Positions 7,162-12,450 of a stretch of DNA of 12,450 bases are shown in pieces (position 1 is the first letter of the stretch; each line of letters starts with the position of its first letter). The stretch spans positions 1 through 12,450 of the forward strand of contig JARGGE010000041.1 of assembly GCA_029210865.1 (NCBI GenBank), in the 5' to 3' direction. This DNA is from Trueperaceae bacterium (GTDB taxonomy: Bacteria > Deinococcota > Deinococci > Deinococcales > Trueperaceae). A model generated the notes under the pieces. The model ran no database searches. It saw nothing but the letters and a program-made list of their open reading frames with translations, and was not told the DNA's origin. Made by a program: the position numbers and the translations under genes.

Positions 7162-7536
7162 TCAAGGCAGGCGTAGCACCCCCTCGAACACCGGCACCGC
7201 CCCGCCGCCCACGCGCCCGCGGATGCCATCGGCGGCGCGCCAGGCGGAGGCCGTGAGGCGGCTCGGGCGGCCCATCGCGACGCCTTGCGCGATCTCGAAC
7301 GCCGCGGCCTCGCCCCCGTGCACGTGCAGCAGGAAGGCGGCGAGCGCCGCGTTGGCGCTGCCGGTGGCCGGGTCCTCGACGGTCCCGCTGAGCGGCGAGA
7401 ACATCCGCGTGGCCAGGTGCCCGGCGTCTCGGTCGACCCACGCGTAGAGGTGGATGGGGAGCCGCTCGGCGGCGTCGGGCAGGTGTTCGGCCACCGCTCG
7501 GAAGGCGCCCAGGTCGGGCTGCGCGCGCTCTAGACT
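7162..7536 (-). pseudogene. PhzF-family protein, C-terminal remnant cut by the IS4-family element
   Basis: The 124 residues visible match the C-terminal half of PhzF-family isomerase-like proteins. They include FSPLSGTVEDPATGSANAAL, then AQGVAMGRPS and a final GGGAVPVFEGVLRLP. EDPATGSA is the family hallmark; its Asp and Ser correspond to Asp208 and Ser213 of Pseudomonas PhzF. The N-terminal half, which carries the catalytic Glu45 and His74 positions, is missing. The frame runs unbroken to base 7536, exactly at the terminal repeat of the insertion element. A TTG made by the element's outermost bases is the only upstream start. No matching N-terminal coding sequence is found on the far side of the element (9014-9131), so the gene was probably lost by an element-adjacent deletion. 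Full-length members are about 260-300 residues. The family is broad, so the original role need not be phenazine synthesis. Confidence 0.85.
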
Positions 7537-7554
7537 CAATACGGTTGACGTAAG
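7537..7554 (+). repeat. left terminal inverted repeat of the IS4-family element
   Basis: CAATACGGTTGACGTAAG here matches the reverse complement of 8996-9013 (CAATACTGTTGACTTAAG) at 16 of 18 positions, differing at the 7th and 14th bases. The 14th-base change turns what would be TAA in the transposase C-terminal frame into TAC. Confidence 0.9.
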
Positions 7555-7738
7555 GTGGCAGCACGACGACTTGCTGTGGTGCCGTGGTGCCGTGATGGTG
7601 TGGGCGTTTCACCGGCCAGTTGCTCATCTTGCGTTTGATGACGCGGGGATTGGTTCGTTCTCGACGCTCGGGCAGGGGGCGGTCGAGGATCTCGTGGAGG
7701 GCGCGCTGGTGCGCCTCAGCTTGGTCCGTGGGGGGAAA
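7550..7738 (-). other. transposase C-terminal segment displaced into another frame
   Basis: In the frame that is +1 to the main transposase frame, the minus strand reads FPPTDQAEAHQRALHEILD, then RTNPRVIKRKMSNWPVKR. The last stretch (NPRV.KRKMS....K) is the standard C-terminus of IS4-family transposases. It directly continues the main frame if one base is removed from the T4C6 run at plus-strand 7730-7739. The frame has no stop inside the element: the codon at 7550-7552, in the terminal repeat, is TAC where the other repeat copy would give TAA. Confidence 0.8.
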
Positions 7739-8993
7739 AGCCCGTGCTGGCACGGGCGCTTCGGCGCGCGGCTCTGAGACTCTGTAGGAATGAGATGCGA
7801 TCGGGATCGAGGTCGGCGGCGAGTGCCGCGTCGTGCATCAACCTGCGGATGGCGTAGTGCGTGAGGAGCAGCCCGTACGCCTCTTGCATCACGCCGTCGG
7901 GTGTCTTCGAGCGCAGCACCACCTGGGGTCCGCGCTGGTGGGTCTTGAGTTCGTCCAGGGCCGTTTCGATCTCCCATCGCTCGCGGTAGAGCGTGGCCAG
8001 TTCGTGCGCGGGCGCGGCGTCGGGATCGAGCAGCGTGCTCACCAAGCGGTACACGCTCGTGTCGCTGTCGCCCTGCTCGAGCGCATCGGCGTCCACCACT
8101 CGCGGTTCGAGCAGGTACTCGATCACGCGGACGCGAAGCCCCTGGGCTGCTCGCGCACCACGCTGGGCGGGTCGCAGCGTCGAGAGGTACGACCCGTCCG
8201 GCAGCACCCGCTCGCTCGGCAAGTGCACGCGCCTGGACACGCGCCACACCAGCTGCGCTCCCGCTTCGCTGGCCATGCGGAAGCGCTCGAACCCGTAGAA
8301 GCCCCGATCCGCTAGGCACAACGAACCCGCCGGCAAGCGCGGCAGGAGACGCTCCGCCAGCACCCGCTCCGAGGTCGCGTACGATCCCAAGGCCGCATCC
8401 ACGATCGCGTGCGTCCCCACCTCGCACACGCCCACCAACCGCACCTGCGGGAACGCGCCACCACCCACTCGACGATGCGGCCCGGGACGACCGAACGCTG
8501 CGGCGTTCGCCGGCGTATCCGCCACATCCAAGCAGGTGCCATCGACGCTCAACACCCGCAACCCCCGATAAAACGCACCCTGCGTACTCCCGCCCGCCAT
8601 CGGCGCGCACGCCCCCTCGAACAACGCCCGCAACGGCTCGACCCCCAACCTCGATCGGGCCCGAAAGATCGCCGCCTTCGTCGGCACCACCCAAGGCGAC
8701 CCATCACCCCCCACACCCGACCACGCCAGGCCCTCCGTCAACTGCCGCAGCACCTCCTCGTACGACGCATCCGAGAACAACCCCATACCCACCACGAAAT
8801 ACAGCACCAACCGAGCCGGCAACGACCGTCGCCGCCGCTCCACACGACCCGTCTCCAACAACACCTCATCCACCAACCCCGGCGGAAACACCCGCGTCAA
8901 CACACCCACGCCCACCCGATCCGGCAAACGATCACCCGAAACAGGCTTCACCCAACCAGCACGAGGCACGCCCCACCATACCACCCAACACAC
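7716..8993 (-). CDS. IS4-family DDE transposase, frame-broken near the C-terminus
   Basis: This 425-residue frame has an IS4-type N-terminal domain (about 30-140, with RRRRSLPARLVLYFVVGMGL and FSDASYEEVLRQL) and a DDE catalytic domain. Candidate catalytic residues are the Asp in LSVDGTCLDV, the Asp in LCLADRGFYG and the Glu in YRERWEIETALDELK (the YREK-type signature). After RRSARASTGF the frame meets a TTTTCCCCCC run (plus-strand 7730-7739), adds SPHGPS and stops. The expected tail lies in the +1 frame, so about 60 residues are lost unless the ribosome shifts. A sequencing error in the homopolymer is the main alternative. The start is uncertain: GTG at 8991-8993 lies next to the terminal repeat, and GTG at 8969 or 8951 fits better with the candidate promoter. 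The 5' half of the coding strand is unusually G+T-rich compared with its 3' half. Confidence 0.88.
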   Translation of the reverse strand: MCWVVWWGVPRAGWVKPVSGDRLPDRVGVGVLTRVFPPGLVDEVLLETGRVERRRRSLPARLVLYFVVGMGLFSDASYEEVLRQLTEGLAWSGVGGDGSPWVVPTKAAIFRARSRLGVEPLRALFEGACAPMAGGSTQGAFYRGLRVLSVDGTCLDVADTPANAAAFGRPGPHRRVGGGAFPQVRLVGVCEVGTHAIVDAALGSYATSERVLAERLLPRLPAGSLCLADRGFYGFERFRMASEAGAQLVWRVSRRVHLPSERVLPDGSYLSTLRPAQRGARAAQGLRVRVIEYLLEPRVVDADALEQGDSDTSVYRLVSTLLDPDAAPAHELATLYRERWEIETALDELKTHQRGPQVVLRSKTPDGVMQEAYGLLLTHYAIRRLMHDAALAADLDPDRISFLQSLRAARRSARASTGFSPHGPS

Positions 8994-9005
8994 CGCTTAA
9001 GTCAA
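8975..9005 (-). promoter_or_regulatory. candidate transposase promoter overlapping the terminal repeat
   Basis: On the minus strand, TTGACT (plus-strand 9000-9005, inside the terminal repeat) and TATGGT (8975-8980) are separated by 19 bp. This is a sigma-70-like pair with a long spacer. Transcription would begin close to the in-frame GTG at 8969, suggesting a leaderless or very short-leader message. This is inferred from motif match only. Confidence 0.35.
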
Positions 9006-9013
9006 CAGTATTG
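8996..9013 (-). repeat. right terminal inverted repeat of the IS4-family element
   Basis: Read on the minus strand this is CAATACTGTTGACTTAAG, the partner of 7537-7554. It lies upstream of the transposase gene and supplies a TTGACT -35-like hexamer. Confidence 0.9.
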
Positions 9014-9131
9014 GGATTAACGCACCATCAATCGCGCGTCGCGATGGGCGTCGTTTCCCTCTGGGATGGGTCTTCTGGAGGTGATCCTGCTCGGCGCCGC
9101 GACACGCTCCGACGCACCGCCACGCCACGGG
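9014..9131. other. short intergenic between dehydrogenase and IS4-family element, no gene seen
   Basis: This 118-bp stretch follows the dehydrogenase stop. It contains no recognisable remnant of the missing phzF-like N-terminus and no strong terminator (only a 5-bp TCGCG/CGCGA arm pair). It is probably the far side of a deletion junction. Confidence 0.5.
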
Positions 9132-10157
9132 CTATGGGATCAGCAGCACCTTCCCAGGCACCCGCGCCTCCACGGCGCCGAAGGCGGCCTCCCACTCGGC
9201 GAGCGGGTAGGTGGCGCCCACGATGGCCTTCAGCGAGACGGCCCCCGAGCCCGCGAGGTCGATCGCTCGGAACCAGGAGCTCGGGGTGGTCGCGAAGGAG
9301 CCGCTCAGCTGCAGCTCCTTGTAGCAGACCTGGTCGAGGTCGAGCGTGATCGGCCGGCCGTAGAGCCCCATCTGGACGAAGCGGCCCGCCTTCTTCACGA
9401 GCCGCAGCAGCGTGGCCGCCGCGGGGGCGGCCCCCGAGCACTCGATGACCACGTCGGGGGGCCCGCCGAGCTGCCGCTCGACGGCCGCCGTCAGCTCCTG
9501 GGGGTCGTCGGACGAGAGCGCGCCCTCGGCGCCGAGCCGGAGGGCGAGCTCGAGGCGCTCGGCGTCCTGGGCCGTTCCCAGCACGACCACGCGCGTCCCG
9601 GCCGCCCGGGCGACCTGGACCGCGAGCAGGCCGATGGGCCCGGGCCCGGTGATGACGACGCGGTCGCCGGCGTTCAGCCGGTTGAGCTCCAGGAGGCCGC
9701 GGACCACGCAGGCGAGCGGCTCGATCAGCGCCGCCTCGGGGAACGCGAGGCCGTCGGGCAGGGCGTGGAGGTTGGTCGCTGGCACCTCGACGAAGCGCGC
9801 GAAGCCGCCGTCCTCGAAGGAGCCGATCGAGCGCCGCTGGGCGCAGAGGTTGGGCCTGCCGGTACGGCAGTGCTCGCAGCGGCCGCAGACCGAGAAGTAG
9901 GTCTCGGTCAGGACCCGCTGACCGGGCGCCCAGCCCTCGACGCCCTCGCCGAGCGCCGCGACGGTGCCCGCGACCTCGTGCCCGAGGGTGACGGGGGGCT
10001 CGGAGCGGTACTCGTCGTGGCGGATGTGGACGTCGGTGCCGCAGATGCCGGCGGCGGCCACCTCGACGACGACGTGGCCGGGCCGCGGCGCGGGCCGCGG
10101 GACCTCTTCGAGCACGAGCCGGGACTCGCCCAGGGCGAGCTTGCGAAGCGCTTGCAT
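9132..10157 (-). CDS. zinc-dependent medium-chain alcohol/polyol dehydrogenase
   Basis: This 341-residue cytosolic enzyme of the medium-chain dehydrogenase superfamily has a sorbitol/threonine-dehydrogenase-like layout. Catalytic zinc ligands appear to be Cys39 (GICGTDVH), His60 and Glu61 (TLGHEVAG), with Glu146 (EPLACV) nearby. Structural zinc cysteines are 91, 94, 97 and 105 (CGRCEHCRTGRPNLC). The Rossmann motif is GPGPIG at 171-176. It is expected to oxidise an alcohol or polyol with NAD(P). The ATG at 10155-10157 is 5 bp after the stop of the second permease, with a weak AAAGG in the permease's last codons serving as ribosome binding site, so it is the last gene of the transporter operon. 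That context suggests a polyol or sugar substrate taken up by the transporter. The C-terminus is complete; the IS4-family element begins 118 bp downstream. Confidence 0.93.
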   Translation of the reverse strand: MQALRKLALGESRLVLEEVPRPAPRPGHVVVEVAAAGICGTDVHIRHDEYRSEPPVTLGHEVAGTVAALGEGVEGWAPGQRVLTETYFSVCGRCEHCRTGRPNLCAQRRSIGSFEDGGFARFVEVPATNLHALPDGLAFPEAALIEPLACVVRGLLELNRLNAGDRVVITGPGPIGLLAVQVARAAGTRVVVLGTAQDAERLELALRLGAEGALSSDDPQELTAAVERQLGGPPDVVIECSGAAPAAATLLRLVKKAGRFVQMGLYGRPITLDLDQVCYKELQLSGSFATTPSSWFRAIDLAGSGAVSLKAIVGATYPLAEWEAAFGAVEARVPGKVLLIP

Positions 10158-10162
10158 GGGGT

Positions 10163-11023
10163 TCAGCCTTTCACGGCGCCCATCGTCAGGCCGGTGACGA
10201 TCCAGCGCTGGATGATGAGCGTCAGGACGATGACGGGGAGGGTGATCAGCACGGCCGCGGCGCCCAGGCCGCCGAAGTCGATCTGGCCGTAGGAGATGAA
10301 GTTGAAGACGGCGACCGGGACCGGGCGGGTGTTGGGGCCCGACAGCACGAGGCTGAAGAGGAACTGGTTCCAACTGAAGATGAAGGCGAGGATGCTGGCG
10401 GCGACGATGCCGGGCGTCGACAAGGGCAGGATCACGCGCACGAACGCGCCGATGCGGGTCGCGCCGTCGACGAAGGCGGCTTCCTCGAGGTCCTGCGGCA
10501 CGCCCTCGAAGAAGCTGATCATGATCCAGACGATCAGCGGCATGCCGACGATCAGGTGCGTCAGCGTCAGCGCGAGGTACGTGTCGATCAGCCCGAGCGC
10601 CCGGAAGGCCAGGTACCACGGGACCAGGTAGGTGATGTAGGGCGTCAGCCGCGCGATCAGGATGGCGATCGCGAGCCCCTCCTGCTTGAACCGGGCGATC
10701 GAGTAGGCGGCCGGCAGGCCCAGCACCAGCCCGACGCCGGTCGAGAGCGCCGCGATGACGAAGGAGTTCCAGGTGAAGTCCAGGAAGTTGTTCCGCGAGA
10801 TGACGTTCTGGTAGTTCTCGAGCGTCGGCGTGAACCACCAGACCGGGACCCGGCTGACGTTGTCGACCTGGCTCCGCAGGCTGGTCAGCACCATCCAGTA
10901 GAAGGGGAAGAGCATGATCGCGAGCACGACGACGATGAGCGCGAAGATGCCGAGGTTCTTCAGCGCCCGGCCGCGGCGCGCCCGGGCGGCGATCCGTGCC
11001 GGCGTCAGGGCGGCGGTGCTCAC
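10163..11023 (-). CDS. ABC transporter permease, CUT1 type (MalG/UgpE-like)
   Basis: This is a 286-residue inner-membrane permease with about six hydrophobic segments. The first is at about 22-43, ending FPFYWMVLTSLR, the classic N-terminus of MalG-type subunits. The cytoplasmic EAA loop is EEAAFVDGATRIGAFVRVIL, beginning near residue 180, with the conserved Gly at 187; it is where the ATPase would dock. The C-terminus is WIVTGLTMGAVKG, also typical. The start is GTG 11021-11023, whose bases overlap the TGA of the preceding permease in a GTGA arrangement, so the two subunits are translationally coupled. An AGGA about 8 bases upstream may help. It forms the transport channel with the partner permease. 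The sequence alone does not give the sugar. Confidence 0.95.
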   Translation of the reverse strand: MSTAALTPARIAARARRGRALKNLGIFALIVVVLAIMLFPFYWMVLTSLRSQVDNVSRVPVWWFTPTLENYQNVISRNNFLDFTWNSFVIAALSTGVGLVLGLPAAYSIARFKQEGLAIAILIARLTPYITYLVPWYLAFRALGLIDTYLALTLTHLIVGMPLIVWIMISFFEGVPQDLEEAAFVDGATRIGAFVRVILPLSTPGIVAASILAFIFSWNQFLFSLVLSGPNTRPVPVAVFNFISYGQIDFGGLGAAAVLITLPVIVLTLIIQRWIVTGLTMGAVKG

Positions 11024-11889
11024 GTCCGGTTCCTGACGGCGTTGAGCAGGATGGCGATCCCCAGCACCAGGAACATCAGGAAGATCAGCAGCGTGGCCGC
11101 GTAGCCGGCGTGGAAGAACTGGAAGCCGGTCTTGAAGGCGAGCACGTTGAGCGTCTCGGAGGCGGTGCCGGGGCCGCCCTCGGTGATCACGTAGATGATG
11201 TCGAAGGTCTTCAGGGCGTCGACGGCGCGCAGGATCAGCGCGACGACGATGGCCGAGCGGATGCCCGGGATGGTGATGTGCCAGAACGACTGCCAGCCGC
11301 TGGCGCCATCGATGCGGGCGGCCTCGTAGTGCTCGGCGGGGACGCTCTGCATGGCGGCCAGGAGGATGAGGGCGATCATCGGCGACCACTGCCACGTGTC
11401 GACCAGCACCAGCGAGGGGATCGCCAGGCTCGACTGCGCCACCCAGAGCGAGCGCGGCAGCCCGAGGCTCTCGAGGAAGTAGTTGAAGACCCCGAGGCTC
11501 GGGTTGAACATCAGGGCCCAGATGAGCGCGATCGCCACGGGCGTGGCGACCATCGGGAGCAAGATGACCGTGCGGGCCAACCCCTTGCCGGGGAAGTCGC
11601 GGTTGAACAGCACGGCGATGCCGATGCCCACCAGAAGCTGCAGGGGCACCGCGAAGAAGGTGAAATAGAAGGTGTTCCTGACGCCGTTCCAGACGCGGGC
11701 GTCGCTGAAAGCGCGCTGGTAGTTCTCGAGGCCGACGAAGTAGGGCTGGCCGCCGACGAAGAAGTCGTAGAGCGAGAGAACGAAGTTCGTGACCACGGGC
11801 GCGACGATCAACACCAGGATGGCGAGGATCGCCGGCAGGGGGAACAGGTAGCGGGCGTTGCGGTCGATGAATGCGGCGGCGCTCTTCAA
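11020..11889 (-). CDS. ABC transporter permease, CUT1 type (MalF/UgpA-like)
   Basis: This is a 289-residue inner-membrane permease. It starts LKSAAAFIDRNARYLFPLP, with the first helix at about 15-40, the usual N-terminus of UgpA/MalF-type subunits without an extra periplasmic domain. The EAA loop is EHYEAARIDGASGWQSFWHI, beginning near residue 186, with Gly195. The GGPGTASETLNVLAF stretch near the C-terminus is also characteristic. I choose TTG at 11887-11889 because GGTGGAG lies 5 bases upstream and the family start falls there; the frame stays open further upstream but runs through the intercistronic stem-loop and has no family character. The stop overlaps the GTG of the second permease by the GTGA junction. 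Confidence 0.93.
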   Translation of the reverse strand: MKSAAAFIDRNARYLFPLPAILAILVLIVAPVVTNFVLSLYDFFVGGQPYFVGLENYQRAFSDARVWNGVRNTFYFTFFAVPLQLLVGIGIAVLFNRDFPGKGLARTVILLPMVATPVAIALIWALMFNPSLGVFNYFLESLGLPRSLWVAQSSLAIPSLVLVDTWQWSPMIALILLAAMQSVPAEHYEAARIDGASGWQSFWHITIPGIRSAIVVALILRAVDALKTFDIIYVITEGGPGTASETLNVLAFKTGFQFFHAGYAATLLIFLMFLVLGIAILLNAVRNRT

Positions 11890-11916
11890 GGGGTCTCCAC
11901 CCAGTCGGCTCGGAGG

Positions 11917-11944
11917 GAAGGGGCGAGGTTTCCCTCGCCCCTTC
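11917..11944 (-). terminator. 12-bp stem-loop between solute-binding protein and permease genes
   Basis: GAAGGGGCGAGG at 11917-11928 and CCTCGCCCCTTC at 11933-11944 form a perfect stem with a 4-base loop. It sits in the 73-bp gap after the binding-protein stop and before the permease start, without a U tract. In many sugar ABC operons a stem-loop here reduces read-through or protects the upstream mRNA, so that the binding protein is made in excess. That role is inferred. Confidence 0.6.
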
Positions 11945-11962
11945 GCGTCGTGGATCCGGGAC

Positions 11963-12450
11963 TCAGCGCTGGGAGCGGGCGATGATGGCGTCCATCTCCT
12001 CGGCCGCACGCTGCAAGGCTTGCGCCGCGTCGCCACCCTCGAGGATGGCCACGATCGCCTGGCCGTAGGCGTCGCGCACCTCGGCGACCGGCACGATCGG
12101 CGGGTTCCAGTAGGGCTGCCCGTTGTCGAAGGACTCCTGCGAGGCCTGGATCCAGCTCGCGGGGGCCGTCGCCTGGAACTCCTCGTTCTCCCAGGCCGAG
12201 GCCCGGGCGGCAGGGACGCCGAACACGATCAAGCGTTCCTGGTTCTCCTTGGAGAGCGCCCACTGGATGAAGAGCCACGAGGCCTCGGGGTTCTGCGAGG
12301 CGTGGTTGATGCTCAGGCCCCAGACCAGCACGCCCGGGACGCTTCCAGCCGGCCCCGCGGGGAGCGGCGCGTAGCGGGTGTTCTCGCGGACGACGTCGAT
12401 CGCCTGCGCCGGGTCCTCCATGATGGGGCGGAAGACGTTGGCGTCGAAGA
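11963..12450 (-). CDS. extracellular solute-binding protein family 1, C-terminal part
   Basis: The last ~162 codons of a sugar-type binding protein are visible; the gene runs off the right edge of the window and its signal peptide is outside. The visible part starts FDANVFRPIMEDPAQAI. It includes the conserved late segment RYAPLPAGPAGSVPG, then WGLSINHASQNPEASWLFIQ, then WALSKENQERLIVFGVPAAR. This is the family 1 pattern in which the C-terminal lobe re-forms after the ligand cleft and a 'WLFIQW..S.E.Q' helix follows. The end (AAEEMDAIIARSQR) is the usual terminal helix. It would capture the substrate outside the membrane and deliver it to the two permeases directly downstream. It is first in the visible operon and separated from the permeases by a stem-loop. 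An internal ATG at 12419-12421 is not the real start, since the frame continues upstream with family-like sequence. Confidence 0.92.
   Translation of the reverse strand, partial: FDANVFRPIMEDPAQAIDVVRENTRYAPLPAGPAGSVPGVLVWGLSINHASQNPEASWLFIQWALSKENQERLIVFGVPAARASAWENEEFQATAPASWIQASQESFDNGQPYWNPPIVPVAEVRDAYGQAIVAILEGGDAAQALQRAAEEMDAIIARSQR

Larger units (their letters stand above)
7537..9013 (-). mobile_element. IS4-family insertion sequence, about 1477 bp, decayed
   Basis: The element is bounded by imperfect 18-bp terminal inverted repeats (16 of 18 matching) and carries a single minus-strand DDE transposase filling nearly its full length. Size, repeat sequence (CAATAC.GTTGAC.TAAG) and transposase type all fit the IS4 family. 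Immediately outside, the left flank reads GCTCTAGACT and the right flank GGATTAACGC. These share no 8-13-bp direct repeat, unlike a simple IS4-family insertion. Together with the truncated phzF-like gene, this points to a deletion or recombination after insertion. The transposase frame is broken once near its end, so the copy is probably not autonomous. Confidence 0.9.

Noticed and set aside
7162..7536. Phenazine biosynthesis locus
   Set aside because: PhzF-family proteins are common outside phenazine clusters. No other phz-type gene is present, and the gene here is only a remnant.
7043..7753. A separate protein-coding gene spanning the left edge of the IS4-family element
   Set aside because: Its first part is the displaced transposase C-terminus; beyond the element it is only the out-of-frame reading of the phzF-like remnant.
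7527..9023. Target site duplication flanking the IS4-family element
   Set aside because: The flanks GCTCTAGACT and GGATTAACGC do not match, even allowing the element's edge to shift by 2 bp on each side.
1..12450. CRISPR arrays, tRNA or rRNA genes, toxin-antitoxin pairs, phage or defence genes
   Set aside because: No regular short direct repeats, cloverleaf-like sequence or recognisable domains of these kinds were seen on either strand.

Overview
The window is GC-rich throughout, densely packed, and reads as ordinary bacterial chromosome disturbed by two unrelated insertion sequences. High GC, GTG/TTG starts and a sugar-type ABC operon would fit an actinobacterium or a Truepera-like member of Deinococcota. 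No marker gene here decides between them, so the taxonomic guess is weak. I see no tRNA, rRNA, CRISPR array, phage module or defence cluster, and no gene-free stretch longer than about 215 bp.

Left part (1-3650). The window opens inside the 3' end of an IS1634-type transposase, followed by a perfect 12-bp hairpin. Next come a small two-helix membrane protein (minus), a secreted or lipoprotein-like protein of unknown function (plus), a YdeI/OmpD-associated-type protein (minus), and a short-chain dehydrogenase (plus). Two tiny membrane proteins on the minus strand close this part: a DUF1328 protein of 52 residues and a possible 23-residue microprotein whose stop overlaps the end of the dehydrogenase gene.

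Centre (3650-7160). A divergent intergenic region with a spaced 10-bp inverted repeat precedes a 1081-residue exported protein. It is built from two tandem modules of about 460-490 residues, each with seven G-x-[FW] strand motifs at matching spacing, then a terminal Ig-like domain. I read it as a duplicated seven-bladed beta-propeller. It ends at a strong 10-bp hairpin.

Right part (7160-12450). An IS4-family element (7537-9013, 16/18 matching terminal repeats, no visible target duplication) abuts the C-terminal half of a PhzF-family gene whose N-terminal half is absent. The transposase has a +1 frame break at a T4C6 run, and its probable natural stop, which would lie inside the terminal repeat, is changed to a sense codon. 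Beyond the element lies a minus-strand operon transcribed toward it: the C-terminal part of a family 1 solute-binding protein, an intercistronic 12-bp stem-loop, two translationally coupled CUT1-type permeases, and a zinc-dependent medium-chain dehydrogenase. The likely job is uptake and first oxidation of a sugar or polyol. The ATPase subunit is not in the window.

No obviously new multi-gene system is present. The most distinctive items are the double propeller protein, the microprotein next to DUF1328, the spaced palindrome, and the decayed IS4 element at a probable deletion junction.
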